Source of the DNA: Prolixibacteraceae bacterium
GTDB lineage: Bacteria; Bacteroidota; Bacteroidia; Bacteroidales; Prolixibacteraceae
Direction: 5' to 3'
Assembly (NCBI GenBank): GCA_027858715.1
Contig: JAQICD010000274.1
Location: 1-53,726 of the forward strand
Length of the DNA stretch: 53,726 nucleotides
Of the stretch, positions 41,123 through 52,300 are shown one piece after another (the first letter of the stretch is position 1; the number at the start of each line of letters is the position of its first letter). The notes below the pieces were generated by a model. That model searched no databases, had not been told where the DNA came from, and saw nothing but the letters and a program-made list of their open reading frames with translations. The position numbers and the translations under genes were made by a program.

Positions 41123-41331
41123 AGCTTTGCTTTTAGAAATACAAAAGTATTTAAAAGTTATTATAGTTTAATGTTGTTTTGAAAGATAATTATTTATCCA
41201 ATCATATCAAAACCATGAAATTTGCCCAATTGCTTTAAAGCTAAGTAATAGTTTTGTGATTTCTGAAAATTTGTAATAAAAGAGGTATCTTTATGTTTCA
41301 GCTTTGCAAAACGTAAAGTAAACAAAGCAAA

Positions 41332-41339
41332 TACATTTG
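41332..41339 (+). promoter_or_regulatory. Putative -7 element of the SDR gene
   Basis: TACATTTG matches TAnnTTTG 26 bp upstream of the ATG; no convincing -33 element at standard spacing. Confidence 0.3.
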
Positions 41340-41365
41340 TAAACACACAAACAAAACGATTAAAT

Positions 41366-42133
41366 ATGAACAGAATTGCATTAATAACAGGCGCCACATC
41401 GGGGATAGGACGTGCTACAGCTAAGCTTCTTGCTGCCAATAATTTTGATGTAATTATTACCGGCAGAAGGAAAATACTTTTGGAACAGGTGGAAGAGGAT
41501 ATTGCAAAATCATGGCCATCGGAAGTTTTTACACTGAATTTTGATATCAGAAACAAAAACGAAGTAAGAGAAGCAATAAACTCTTTACCTGTTGAATGGA
41601 AAAACATATCGCTTTTAGTGAATAATGCCGGTCTTGCATCGGGATTTGAACCACTAAACGATGGAGATTTTGAAGACTGGGATAAAATGATTGACACCAA
41701 TGTTAAAGGTCTTTTGTACATTACACGAGAAGTATCCAGGCTTATGATACCTCGCAAAAGCGGGCATATTATCAATATCTCATCCATCGCCGGACGTGAA
41801 ACATATCCAAACGGGGGAGTATATTGCGGTACGAAACAAGCAGTTGAAGCCATCAGCCAGGGTATGCGACTTGATTTTCTACCTCATAACATTAAAGTAA
41901 GCAGAATAAGCCCGGGAATGGTCGATACCGAATTTTCGATTGTCCGTTTCCACGGAGATAGCGAGAAAGCATCTAACGTTTACGAAGGACTTGTGCCGCT
42001 ATATGCCGAAGACATAGCCGAGGCTGTTTTATTTATGGCTACCCGACCCGACCACGTTAATATCGACGACATGCTCATTTTACCAACTGCCCAGGGATCT
42101 GCCAGGGATGTGGTTAAAGGAAATAGTCATTAG
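41366..42133 (+). CDS. SDR-family NAD(P)-dependent oxidoreductase
   Basis: 'ALITGATSGIGRATAKLL', 'LLVNNAGLASG', 'HIINISSIAGRETYPNGGVYCGTKQAVEAIS'. Confidence 0.95.
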   Translation: MNRIALITGATSGIGRATAKLLAANNFDVIITGRRKILLEQVEEDIAKSWPSEVFTLNFDIRNKNEVREAINSLPVEWKNISLLVNNAGLASGFEPLNDGDFEDWDKMIDTNVKGLLYITREVSRLMIPRKSGHIINISSIAGRETYPNGGVYCGTKQAVEAISQGMRLDFLPHNIKVSRISPGMVDTEFSIVRFHGDSEKASNVYEGLVPLYAEDIAEAVLFMATRPDHVNIDDMLILPTAQGSARDVVKGNSH

Positions 42134-42228
42134 TATCAAAGTCATTAGTCATTAGTCATTAGTCATTAAGTTATTGGACACTGGTCATTGGTCATTAGTC
42201 ATTAGTCATTAAGTTATTGGTCACTGGT
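42125..42228. repeat. GTCATTA heptamer tandem repeat with higher-order duplication
   Basis: 4 perfect GTCATTA units (42141-42168) + agttattggacactggtcattg, then 3 units (42191-42211) + agttattggtcactgg. Confidence 0.93.
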
Positions 42229-42411
42229 AAAATATTAATGTGACTTTAGCTCTATCACAAAACGTTTAGGATGGAGCATGCTCCGTTACAATTTTGAACT
42301 TGCTGACCACAACACGATAAAAAGCCTATTACATAAAGCGGAAAACAACCCATAGAAAACAATTGCCTTCTACTACTTTCAATTGATTCCCATTGCCTTT
42401 AGTGCCTCCCC

Positions 42412-43155
42412 CTACATGAACCCCTGGTCTTTCAGCACCTTCAACAACCCCTCTGAAAAATGTTCGTTATCAGCCTTTTTGTATCGCACATCGGTAAAGA
42501 CTTGTGCAAGCGTTTCTTTTGCATTTTCTTTAACGAATTGCGTATTGACCTCTAACGTTTCCTTTTCTTTGTATAAACGCTTAATATCGGCCTCTGAGTA
42601 GTCGGAATAGATGTCTTCATGCACTATTGCCTCCAAAGGAAGTCTTTCTGTCTGCTTAGGCATCTCATCGGGCCAACCAATTGTGACTGTAGTTATGGGG
42701 ACAACGCCTTTCGGTAAATTCAATACTTCGATAATTTTATCTGCATTGTAAGTTGTTGTTCCAATATAGCAAATACCAAGACCTTCAGCCTCGGCTGCAA
42801 CACAAACATTTTGTGCAACAAGGAGCGCATCAATTGCAGCTGTTATAAACGACAGAAAATTATCATACCCGGGTTCAGCATTATTGAGCCTACACCACTT
42901 GTTAAACCGGTTAAAATCGGCACAAAAAGTCACAACATTAGGCGCATGCAATGCCATTGGCTGATTAAAATGTGCTGGTGCCAATTTCTGTTTGATTTTA
43001 ATATCACTTGTATTTATTATTGAATAAACTTGCATGTTCCCAGTTGTTGAAGCCCTGCAGCCAGCGTCAAAGATTCTTTGCAACAAATCTCCATCAATTT
43101 TTTTGTCTTTGTATTTCCGTATTGATCGGTGATTTAATAAAATATCTAAAGCCAT
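42412..43155 (-). CDS. Nitroreductase family protein
   Basis: 'LLNHRSIRKYKDKKID', 'FDAGCRASTTGNMQVYSII', 'EAEGLGICYIGTTTYN', 'TVTIGWPDEMP'; start probably MALDILLNHRS, inside the listed ORF (43224). Confidence 0.9.
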   Translation of the reverse strand: MALDILLNHRSIRKYKDKKIDGDLLQRIFDAGCRASTTGNMQVYSIINTSDIKIKQKLAPAHFNQPMALHAPNVVTFCADFNRFNKWCRLNNAEPGYDNFLSFITAAIDALLVAQNVCVAAEAEGLGICYIGTTTYNADKIIEVLNLPKGVVPITTVTIGWPDEMPKQTERLPLEAIVHEDIYSDYSEADIKRLYKEKETLEVNTQFVKENAKETLAQVFTDVRYKKADNEHFSEGLLKVLKDQGFM

Positions 43156-43212
43156 AAATGTTGTATTATAATTAATAAACAAAGAAAGTAAAATAATTAA
43201 ACATTCTGAAAA

Positions 43213-43240
43213 GTCATTAGTCAATTGTCATTTGTCATTA
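43213..43240. repeat. Second cluster of degenerate GTCATTA heptamers
   Basis: gtcattagtcaattgtcatttgtcatta. Confidence 0.85.
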
Positions 43241-43278
43241 GTAAAGAAAGTCCAAATTATGAAGGCAATAAAATAATA

Positions 43279-43302
43279 AACCCGAACATTTCTGTTCGGG
43301 TT
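43279..43302. terminator. Hairpin between the giant Ig-like gene and the nitroreductase gene
   Basis: aacccgaaca tttc tgttcgggtt, perfect 10-bp stem. Confidence 0.6.
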
Positions 43303-43315
43303 GGTTATAGAAAAT

Positions 43316-43347
43316 AAAAAAGGGTGACCGTATGGCCACCCTTTTTT
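43316..43347 (-). terminator. Terminator of the giant Ig-like gene
   Basis: aaaaaagggtg ... caccctttttt, 11-bp stem with built-in A/T tracts, 18 bp after the stop. Confidence 0.8.
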
Positions 43348-43364
43348 AATCAATCAATTCGGTA

Positions 43365-46300
43365 TTACCTCTTAATAATCCTTACAGCTTTGGCTACGCC
43401 CTCTTCAGTGTGTAATGAGAGGAAGTAAGCTCCACTGCGCAATTCGCTTGTTTGAATTGTATTTTTAGGATTGTGAACTTCTTTTACAAGTTGTCCAGCA
43501 ATGTTTGTAATAACTGCTTTAGTTATATGAACATCGTGAGATACATCAAACTTAATGTAGTTATCAAATGGGTTAGGATAAACATCGATGGCCACATCTG
43601 CTAATGATATTCCGTCGCGCAATGAAGCGTTTACAATATCATAATCAAAGTAAGGCTCAACTTTGTAGTCGTCTCCACCACCATAAACGATACCGGCTAC
43701 TTCATACCTGAACTCTTCAGTCCAAGAGTAAGTCTCTGGCTGGTATATATAAAGGTCGATAGCATATGTAGCTCCACCTTCGTTAGCAATTGTAACATTA
43801 CCTTCTACAGTTTCAGTAGCACGTCCGCTAACCATTACCCTTACAGATTCGTAAGATTCACCTACGGTTTCGGTGTCAGGTATAGGAACTGGTTCTATGT
43901 TAAGACTTAACAATGTACCTGTAACAGTAACATCAGAAATTTGAGTGATGTTGTTGAATTCTCCAATTTTACCTTGAACTTCAACAGCTGAACCAACATT
44001 CACGGCTGAGTTTCCACTGTCGTAAACATAGATTCCACTCCATTCAGCATTATCATCCTGCATATAGAAACCATTGTTGTCTGTAATAGTTACAATACCT
44101 TTCAGTATAACTACCTGATCAGTGTAGTCGGTTGAACCAGGACGATCCTGAGCATCAGCAATTGCGATTTCTAGAATTACTGGTTCTTCTTCTACTACTA
44201 CAGCTTCAGATGTACGGTCACCTACGTTATCCGCATTGTCAACAGCTACTGCATTGTATGTTCCGGGAACAAGCCCTGCAATACTTACAGTTGCATCAAC
44301 ATCAGCAACAACAGTAACTTTAACAGCTTTACCATCGGCGATTGCACTTTCCATTACAGTAACATCAGTGTCAACATCATCTTTTACAAGATAAACAACA
44401 CCATTTTCATTACTGCTCATAGTTGCGCTTCCTTCACCTTCAGTTACAGTAACCGGAGTTAATGTAGCAATTGGTGCAGTGAAATCACCTGTAGTAAATG
44501 GCCACCATTCTGCGTCAGTCTTAACATCCCACTCGTTGCCAGCCTCATCGGTAATGGCTCCGGTTTGGATATAAACACTGTACTGAGTGTTTTCTGCAAG
44601 TCCTTCTACATCAAATGTCAACGTGTTACCTTCAATCATCGTCTCATCAACCACGAAAGTGAATGATTCGTTTGAATTTGCAACACTTACATAACGCTCT
44701 TCACGTACAGGAGGAGCAATGCGTTCGTCGCAGAAACTGATTGATATAGTAGTATTAACATCTACACCTGTAGCATTTTTCTCAGGAGTTATGATATTAT
44801 AGCATTTTACAAATTCTACATCTACAATATCAATTGTCCATGTTTCAGCATCAGCAATACCTTCGTATTCCTGTGCCATAGGAGCTGCATCGTAATCCAT
44901 GAATGAACCTTTATCGATTTGTACATAGAATGATCCGTAGTACAAGTCGTTGGTAACGTATGTAAATGTATTGTCACCAGCATCAGTAAAGTCAGCAATG
45001 TCGATTGAATCAGCAACTTCGTCTGTGTCAGCATCATATATTACAACATAACCATCTTCTTTAGTTATCCCGTTATCGAATACGATAGCAAGTTCAATAT
45101 CTGTATAGTCACCTGCTTCATATGGGAAATAAGTGGCTACAGGAGCAATAATGTCCATTACATCGAATGTAAGTTCACTACCGGCAGCGATATAGTTAGC
45201 TTCACATACTGCATTATCGTAGAAGGTTCCTTCCATGAATGTTACAGTGTTAATTGTGTCGCTCAACAAGCTATCAACAAGCACAGTGTATGTAACGCTG
45301 TCTAAGCGTGTCATCGCATAAACTTTACCGTTAACATCAATACTGCTGTCATCTGCATTGATTTCTTCGCTGAACTCAATAATAAGTTCAACTTCGCTTG
45401 TATCAACAACAGCTAAAGGTGCAATAATCTCTGCAGTTGGCAGGGTGTTTTCACCTGTAGTGAAACTCCATGCTTGCGCAGGACTTAAGTTTGCATTTTC
45501 AGAACCGTCGATTAACAGACCTTCAGGTACATTAACGAAGATTAAAGTTGTATCCGGTAATCCGTTTACAACAGCAGAAATACTGTTGTTGTCTTCACCA
45601 ATTGTCATATCTGCAATAGCTATTTCCATTGTGAAGTCGGCACTGTCAGTCAATTCAATGCTTCCAGCTCCAGCAACAACACCAAAGGTTTCTTCAAATG
45701 TCATGCTAAGCACGATTTCTGAAGGCACACAAGTAGAGTCGTCAGCAGGAGTAACAGCAGTTGCAGTTGGTCCTGTGTAATCACCAACATTGAAGTACCA
45801 TTCAGTTTCACCACCAATTGTAAAGTCGTTTGGTGTCGAAACAGTTGAAGTATCACCCAAAGCTTCTGTTTGAATAAATACGTAGTAATCTGATTCATCT
45901 ACAAGGTAATCGGCAATGTTAACAGTTAATGTACTGTCAGCACACATGTCGGCTACAATTGTAATTGTATCAGTTTTACCATTAGTTATGTTGTGTAACA
46001 TCAACATTCCCGCAGGATCTGTTAATGCTTCAACACCTTCGTTGAATGCTACAACTAAGCTGTCAACATCAGCAATGGTAAGGTTAGAAGCTCCTTCGCC
46101 TGTTGGGCTAAGAATATCGTAACCAGGTACGAATACATCGTCGTTACCAGTCTGGAATCTCCATACAAATGGATTATCGATGCCACCAAAGTAAGTTAAG
46201 CTACCAGGATAGTCGTTGGTTATTGCACCATTATCTACCATTACATAATAGCTTTCTTCATAAGCACCGAATTGACGGTTGATATTGTCACGAAGCTCTA

Positions 46301-49300
46301 CATCTTCGATAATAACAGTATTACCTTCAAATACAACAGCTTCGTCGTTTACATCAAATGTTTTCCATAGTTTTTCAACCATAGTATAGCTTTCAGGATC
46401 GTAACGATATTCATATATCCTGATTGTACCCTCACCAGCTTCAACGTCTAATGGCTCAAAATCAAGCTCATCAACGAAACTCATTGAAAGGTCAGCAATA
46501 ACATAACCATAATCTTCTGCTGGTAATACTTCGTATTCCCATGGATTAGTATTATGGTTATATGCAGGATCAGTTGATGCCAATACAGGAGCAACATCAT
46601 TAGTGATGGTAAATCTCCATGTAATAGTATCACCTACACCATCCCAGTAATTAGACTGTGCATCGCCAATTACATCACCCGAAACACGGATATAATAAGT
46701 ACCGGTACGTGTGAAAGTAGTATTAGGATTAACTGTGAGTATGTTGTTGGTTAAACCATTATATACATTCTCAGCATCAAGGTCGTAATTTGCAAAACGA
46801 TCTGAAGATGGTCCAACATAGAATGGAATAAACTCAACAATATTACCAAAGTCTTCTCCCGGGTCACCTACCCAGCCCATGGTATTATCGTGATGGTAAA
46901 TATAAATACCTGAATTATCACCCATATCATCTACAATAATGTTTTCATCAAAGATGATGGTAAGGTCACTATTCTTAGGTACACTATCATTAACAGCAAT
47001 CAGATTACCGTCTTCATCTCTTGTGTCATTAGGTATGAACACAATTGGTGTTGGAGGTGTATCGTCTGATGTGCTGAAGTTCCACTCAAATTGTGCAAGC
47101 TCAGGATCGATTACAATGCTACCATTCCTTTCGCATGAAGTTGTGTCGGTTACAAAACCGGCAGGTACTTCTACATAATAGGCAGTGAACTCTTCGAATG
47201 TTCCTTCAACTTCTGCAGGTGATACTACAGGAATATGAAGTACACGTTCGTTGTCTTCGTCAACATATACATCGTTAGCACTTACAGTTGCGTAAACCTG
47301 ACCGTTCATTCTGCGAATTACCAGTGAGTCTGTTGAACTTGCAACAGTTGCAACTGGCTCGCTAAACAAGATAGCCATTTCATCATCCTCTAGATCAGCA
47401 CTATTCCATGTAGATTCTTTCAATACGTTTGTATTGGTAAAATCTCCGGGATTTGACTCATCTGAAGGATAGAAAGCTTCTGCGTAAGGAACTTCTGTAT
47501 CCATTACACGGAAAATGCAATCTTTGCCCATGAATTCGTTTCCGTCGGGTACACGCTTGGTGTCTTTAACCGATCCGGCAGAGAATTCAATATAGTACCA
47601 GCCTTGTGAATTTAATGGTTCAGCAAGTGTCAGGTAAATATTACTCTTACCGTCTTCTACAACAACTTCAACGCTTTCAATAACAACTGAGTCACCAGTA
47701 CTTGTACCTGCTTCGTTGGTTTCGTAGAAAGTAAGGAAATCACCATTCATGGTAGCAGTTAAGTCACTTTCCAGTAATGGAAGGTTGGCTTCGCTCCACC
47801 AGTTTACATCACCACTAGGCCAGCCACTGCTTGAATCATAATCGATACCAGCAAATGGAGTTTTAACCACTTCATGGTCAAACTGCAAGTGAATTGGGCT
47901 GCCAGCAGCTACACATTGATTTTCGCAAACATCATCACCACTAACATCCATAATGGTTAATACCGGTGGTATGTCGTCGCGTGTGTTAATAATTACCAAT
48001 GGATCATCACCACCGTAAATATTACGCTCATCATCACAGTCCTCTGCATCAGTAAATACATTATCATCTAATGAAATTACATATTCAGTATTGCTCTTCA
48101 GACCAAACTCTTCTTCCAAACCTGTTAAGGCAGGCGACCAACGATCTTCTGAACGATAAACTTTAATAATCGCATAATCAGCTCCCGATTCAGAGATTGT
48201 ATAATCACCGCTTTCATCGGTATCTGTATGGTTATTGTCGCTATCCCATGTTAATGGAGTACCATTCTCTGTTAAAGTGAGAGCAGCAGCAAATTCATCA
48301 TAAACAGCACTATTAGACAATACTGTCCATGCATCGCTGTTATCTGAATCTTGCAGGAATACTGATTCATTGAATTCAACTTTCAATAATGAAGAAGTTG
48401 GAACATTATTGATAGTTTCACCGGCATCGCCTGAAACAACCATTCCATTGTATTCATCATCATCAAGAGCTACTCCAAGATAAGAGAAGTCCTGAACTAC
48501 AGTCCAGCTTGCAATAGGAGCTTCGTAGTCGCGAACATCAAATGTCCATGAAGCGCCATCGCTGCAGTCCCATTCATTTCCTGAATTGTCGATAAACAAT
48601 CCGGCAGGAACACGTACACGGTAAGTCTCACCGCTTAAGTACATATATGAAGTAGGTATAGTGAATTTCCACTGATTATCCTCATCCTCTACAGCTTCTT
48701 TAACTGCTAAGCTTACAGGAATACGTTCGTGTGGATCTATCTCACCTATTCGATAAATATATACATAAGCTGAATCACCTGTGATAGCAGGGTTGATCAT
48801 TACTTCATTCTTTTCAAAGAAAGTAATTTCAATGTCAGCCTCAGGCTCAACACATGTAGTTGGTGCCCAATCTACATCGCATGGTGCAGTATTATCTTCG
48901 GTTGCAAAGGCTAGGTAATCTTTACCTACCCATTCGCCAAAATAATTATCATCACCATTACATCCATCTACATCAGAAATAGCCCAACGGTCAATTTCTA
49001 AATAGTACATTGATTCTTGTGGCAATATAGTTCTTGGACTTGAACTTGTTAATAGTTGGAAAGCTTCAGCTTCATTAGCTATTAATGTACTATCCAATGG
49101 ATAAAGTGTAATCGTATTACCATCAATTACGTATGCTAATGGCACACCAAGGTTGTTGTGATAATCACGAAGTACAATTTTATTTCCTGTAACATCAGCA
49201 TCATTGATCTGTATATCCTCATTAAATTCAAGTACGATTGAATCTTCAACAGCAATTACATCAACATCGGTTGGCATTCCTGTTGCAAGATCAATAATAT

Positions 49301-52300
49301 ATGAACCAACAGTTGGATATGTTTCATCATCTGCGCCTGTTAACAATACCGGAGCATCGTCATCACAGAAAGAAACTGCCAGCGGCCCTTCAACGGTACA
49401 ACCGTTTGGTGCAGGACGCAAGTCTTTAATACGATAGTTTTCAGTTTCGAAGCCCATTGTTTCGTCAGCATAAGGCCATGTGGCTTCAATTTCTGAATCT
49501 TCGTCGTACAGGTCAACTTCATCGTCATAAGCAAAGAAATAGATATCATAATCATATTCACCTTCGCCTGGGTCAGCAGTAAATTCAAATTCAGCTACGC
49601 CTCCATCTGTTTCCGCTTCACCAGCTTCAACACCCAATGACATCCAGCTGTCGTCGTCAACACATGCTTGTGCAGATGTTACTGCATCGTCACCAGCTTC
49701 AACAATTACGTAACGAATAGTACCTTCCTCGTTGATCTCAGCAGAGAATTCAATTTTACTTGCTGATTCTGAATCAACAGATGTTCCATCAAACTCTGGT
49801 GCTGTGATATCTTCAGTTGTGAAAGAAACTGATTTGTCAACAACAGCGTTTCCGTTTTCATCCTGTAATTCAATTGCACCAGCTAAATTGATAAACGACA
49901 GAGTATATACTGCTTCATCAACCATTGATGGGTTGTTATCTGCTGTTAAGCTCCAGTCGGGGCCATTAGGATCGCGAGGAACAATACGGATGTGTTGTTT
50001 ATCATTATCTTCACCCAGTACATCAGTTCCAACAAATTCAATATCGAAATCAATATCTGTTGCAGCACCAAATTCTGCATTTGCAGCTCGGTCTAAAGTA
50101 AAATAATCAGCAGCATTGCTTACATTTAGCGGATCTCCATCTGCTAATATCGGCAATTCGCTGATGTAAGCATATAAATGTGCATTTGTTGCAATATGTT
50201 CATCATCATCTTCGGGCCAGAAAGTTACTGTTGGTGCAATATTATCACCAATACAGAATGTCCATGTACAAGTTGTTGAAGTTAATGTACTATTAATATC
50301 ATTTGTAATTAATGCTTCAGTAACTTGTGAACCTGCAGCTTCTTTAAAAGCACCAGCTCTAATATTTACATCATAACAGCTATCCCATTCGAATTCTTCG
50401 TACACGCCTGCATTAGCCAATGCTATTTCGGTATTCAATTTCCATTTAGTACCGCTTGAGCCTGCTACTTCTGTAAAAGCTGTAGCAGAAACATGTAAAT
50501 ATGCATCAGTTACATTTGTTATTGTACCAGCTTTATATACCTGAATATCTATTCCACTTACCGGAACAACTGCTTCTGAGAAGGTAATTTCCAAATCAGG
50601 TGTAGTGCTTGTAGAGTAAACAGGATTGTTAGGTACAAGATCACCACAAATAATTTCAGGTATCGGATCTGGGCCAACACAGAAAGTCAATGAATCATTA
50701 ACGGTTACCTCAGCATTGGGTAAGCCTACTTCGTTGAGTACAAAACCCTCTGGTATATGTATATAATATTGAGTATTGTATGCCAGTAGATGCTGGAACA
50801 ACGATTTATCAAATATAATCTCATTGTCATCTTCTGCAATATTATATGAAGCATCGATGTATGCAATTAAAGTTGCATCACCTGTTAGACGCCACAATTC
50901 AATTTTCTTACCAGATTGAGGCGTTACATCCTCATCCCATGTAATGATAATATCGGTTTCGTCTTTGTCAGCTAAACATGTAGCATAAGGATCTGAATCT
51001 GGATTATCTGGTACAAATGCAGTAATTAAAGGTGCAGTTGCATCGATTGTGGTAAACATAGCTACAGTGAAATCATCTTCAGATGGATAGGCACAATCAA
51101 AAGCGCCTGTAGCAACAATTGCTGAATCTAAATCAAAATGGATATAATAATTTGAATTATCAGCAATTATAGTTCCATGTAAATCCAACTCATAGCTAAT
51201 CTTAGTTGAAAAAGCATCAACTGGTGATCCTTCACCAGCATCAATTGTTGTTACAGCAGCACCACCTTCTTCATATATTGTAAGAGCAGGTCCACTTACA
51301 CCTTCCATGGCTCCACCAAATACAAATTCAATTGTAAATAATGAATCCTCGGTAAGGCCAATCTCAGCATAATCAGTATTGGTTAAATCCAATTCAACTT
51401 CATTCAATGAAGCTGAAACAATACATTCAGTAGGAACTACTGGCGCAGGAACTGTAAAGTTTGCACAAGCTTCAGCCAATGCATTCATGTTATCATCGGT
51501 AAGAGCCGGATCATCAAGATAGTCTTCCAATTCGTTTGGATTGTCGATGAAACATACCTGGTAATCAACATCCTCAGTAAAATTAGGATCGTCTTTATCG
51601 GTATAGTAAGGATCGATATAAAAACGAGCAATGTCACCCACCACATCAAGAGTAAAATTCTTCACATCGAATGATACAGGAGTTAAAGTTGCATCTTCAT
51701 TTACAATATTCAATGCAAAATAACGACGTAATGCGTTAGCATCTTCGATTTTTTCGGTTGGTTCTAAGTTTTTAAAACCATCAAACCCAAGTTGTACCCA
51801 CTCATCGATTTCAACAAGGATGAAAGCGGTATCCGCTACATCAAAGTTTTCGTCGAGGTATGGCTCAACAACACCCGGATCATTAGCCACCATATCATCA
51901 TCTTCGTAGAAGATTACTTCAGGTGGACGGCTATCTTCACTGCGGAATGATGTCCAGTAGTTTTCTATAGCACAACCATCGGCCGGAGCATCACCATTAT
52001 TATAAGTATCCTCAATAGTCAGGTTATCTTCAGTGCGTAGAGCTTGCTCAAGTGCTACCGTGTACCAAGTTTCTGAATCGAACTCATAAGGTGCTTTAGG
52101 TGTAATTGTAATTACAGTTTCACCATCATCATTATATTCTACCCCAAAAGTTACATTATCCAAAAAGTATGAAGTACCCGGATCGTCACCTGAGTAGATG
52201 ATTTGACCGCCGGTTAATGCAGCAGGAGCGTCAGTTAAACCAAGATATTTACGCATTTGAATATAGTTACCTACAAATGTATCGTCGCCAAGTACATCTG

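Noticed and set aside
41194-41853. 219-aa minus-strand ORF
   Set aside because: Antisense to the SDR gene, which has clear Rossmann and YxxxK motifs; the minus-strand product is low-complexity Ser/Phe-rich with no family features
42125-42228. Possible CRISPR array
   Set aside because: Units are 7 bp and mostly contiguous, with no unique spacers and no cas genes; a simple tandem repeat
42270-42285. ggagcatgctcc palindrome downstream of the SDR gene
   Set aside because: Short 12-bp palindrome without a second copy or clear context; may be chance
42412-43224. Long 270-aa start for the nitroreductase
   Set aside because: The upstream 23 codons run towards the heptamer-repeat DNA; MALDILLNHRSIRKYK is the usual family start
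45358-45780. 140-aa plus-strand ORF (and 49732-50106, 49204-49437)
   Set aside because: Antisense to the giant Ig-like gene; Ser/Thr/Val-rich composition follows from reversed acidic repeat codons
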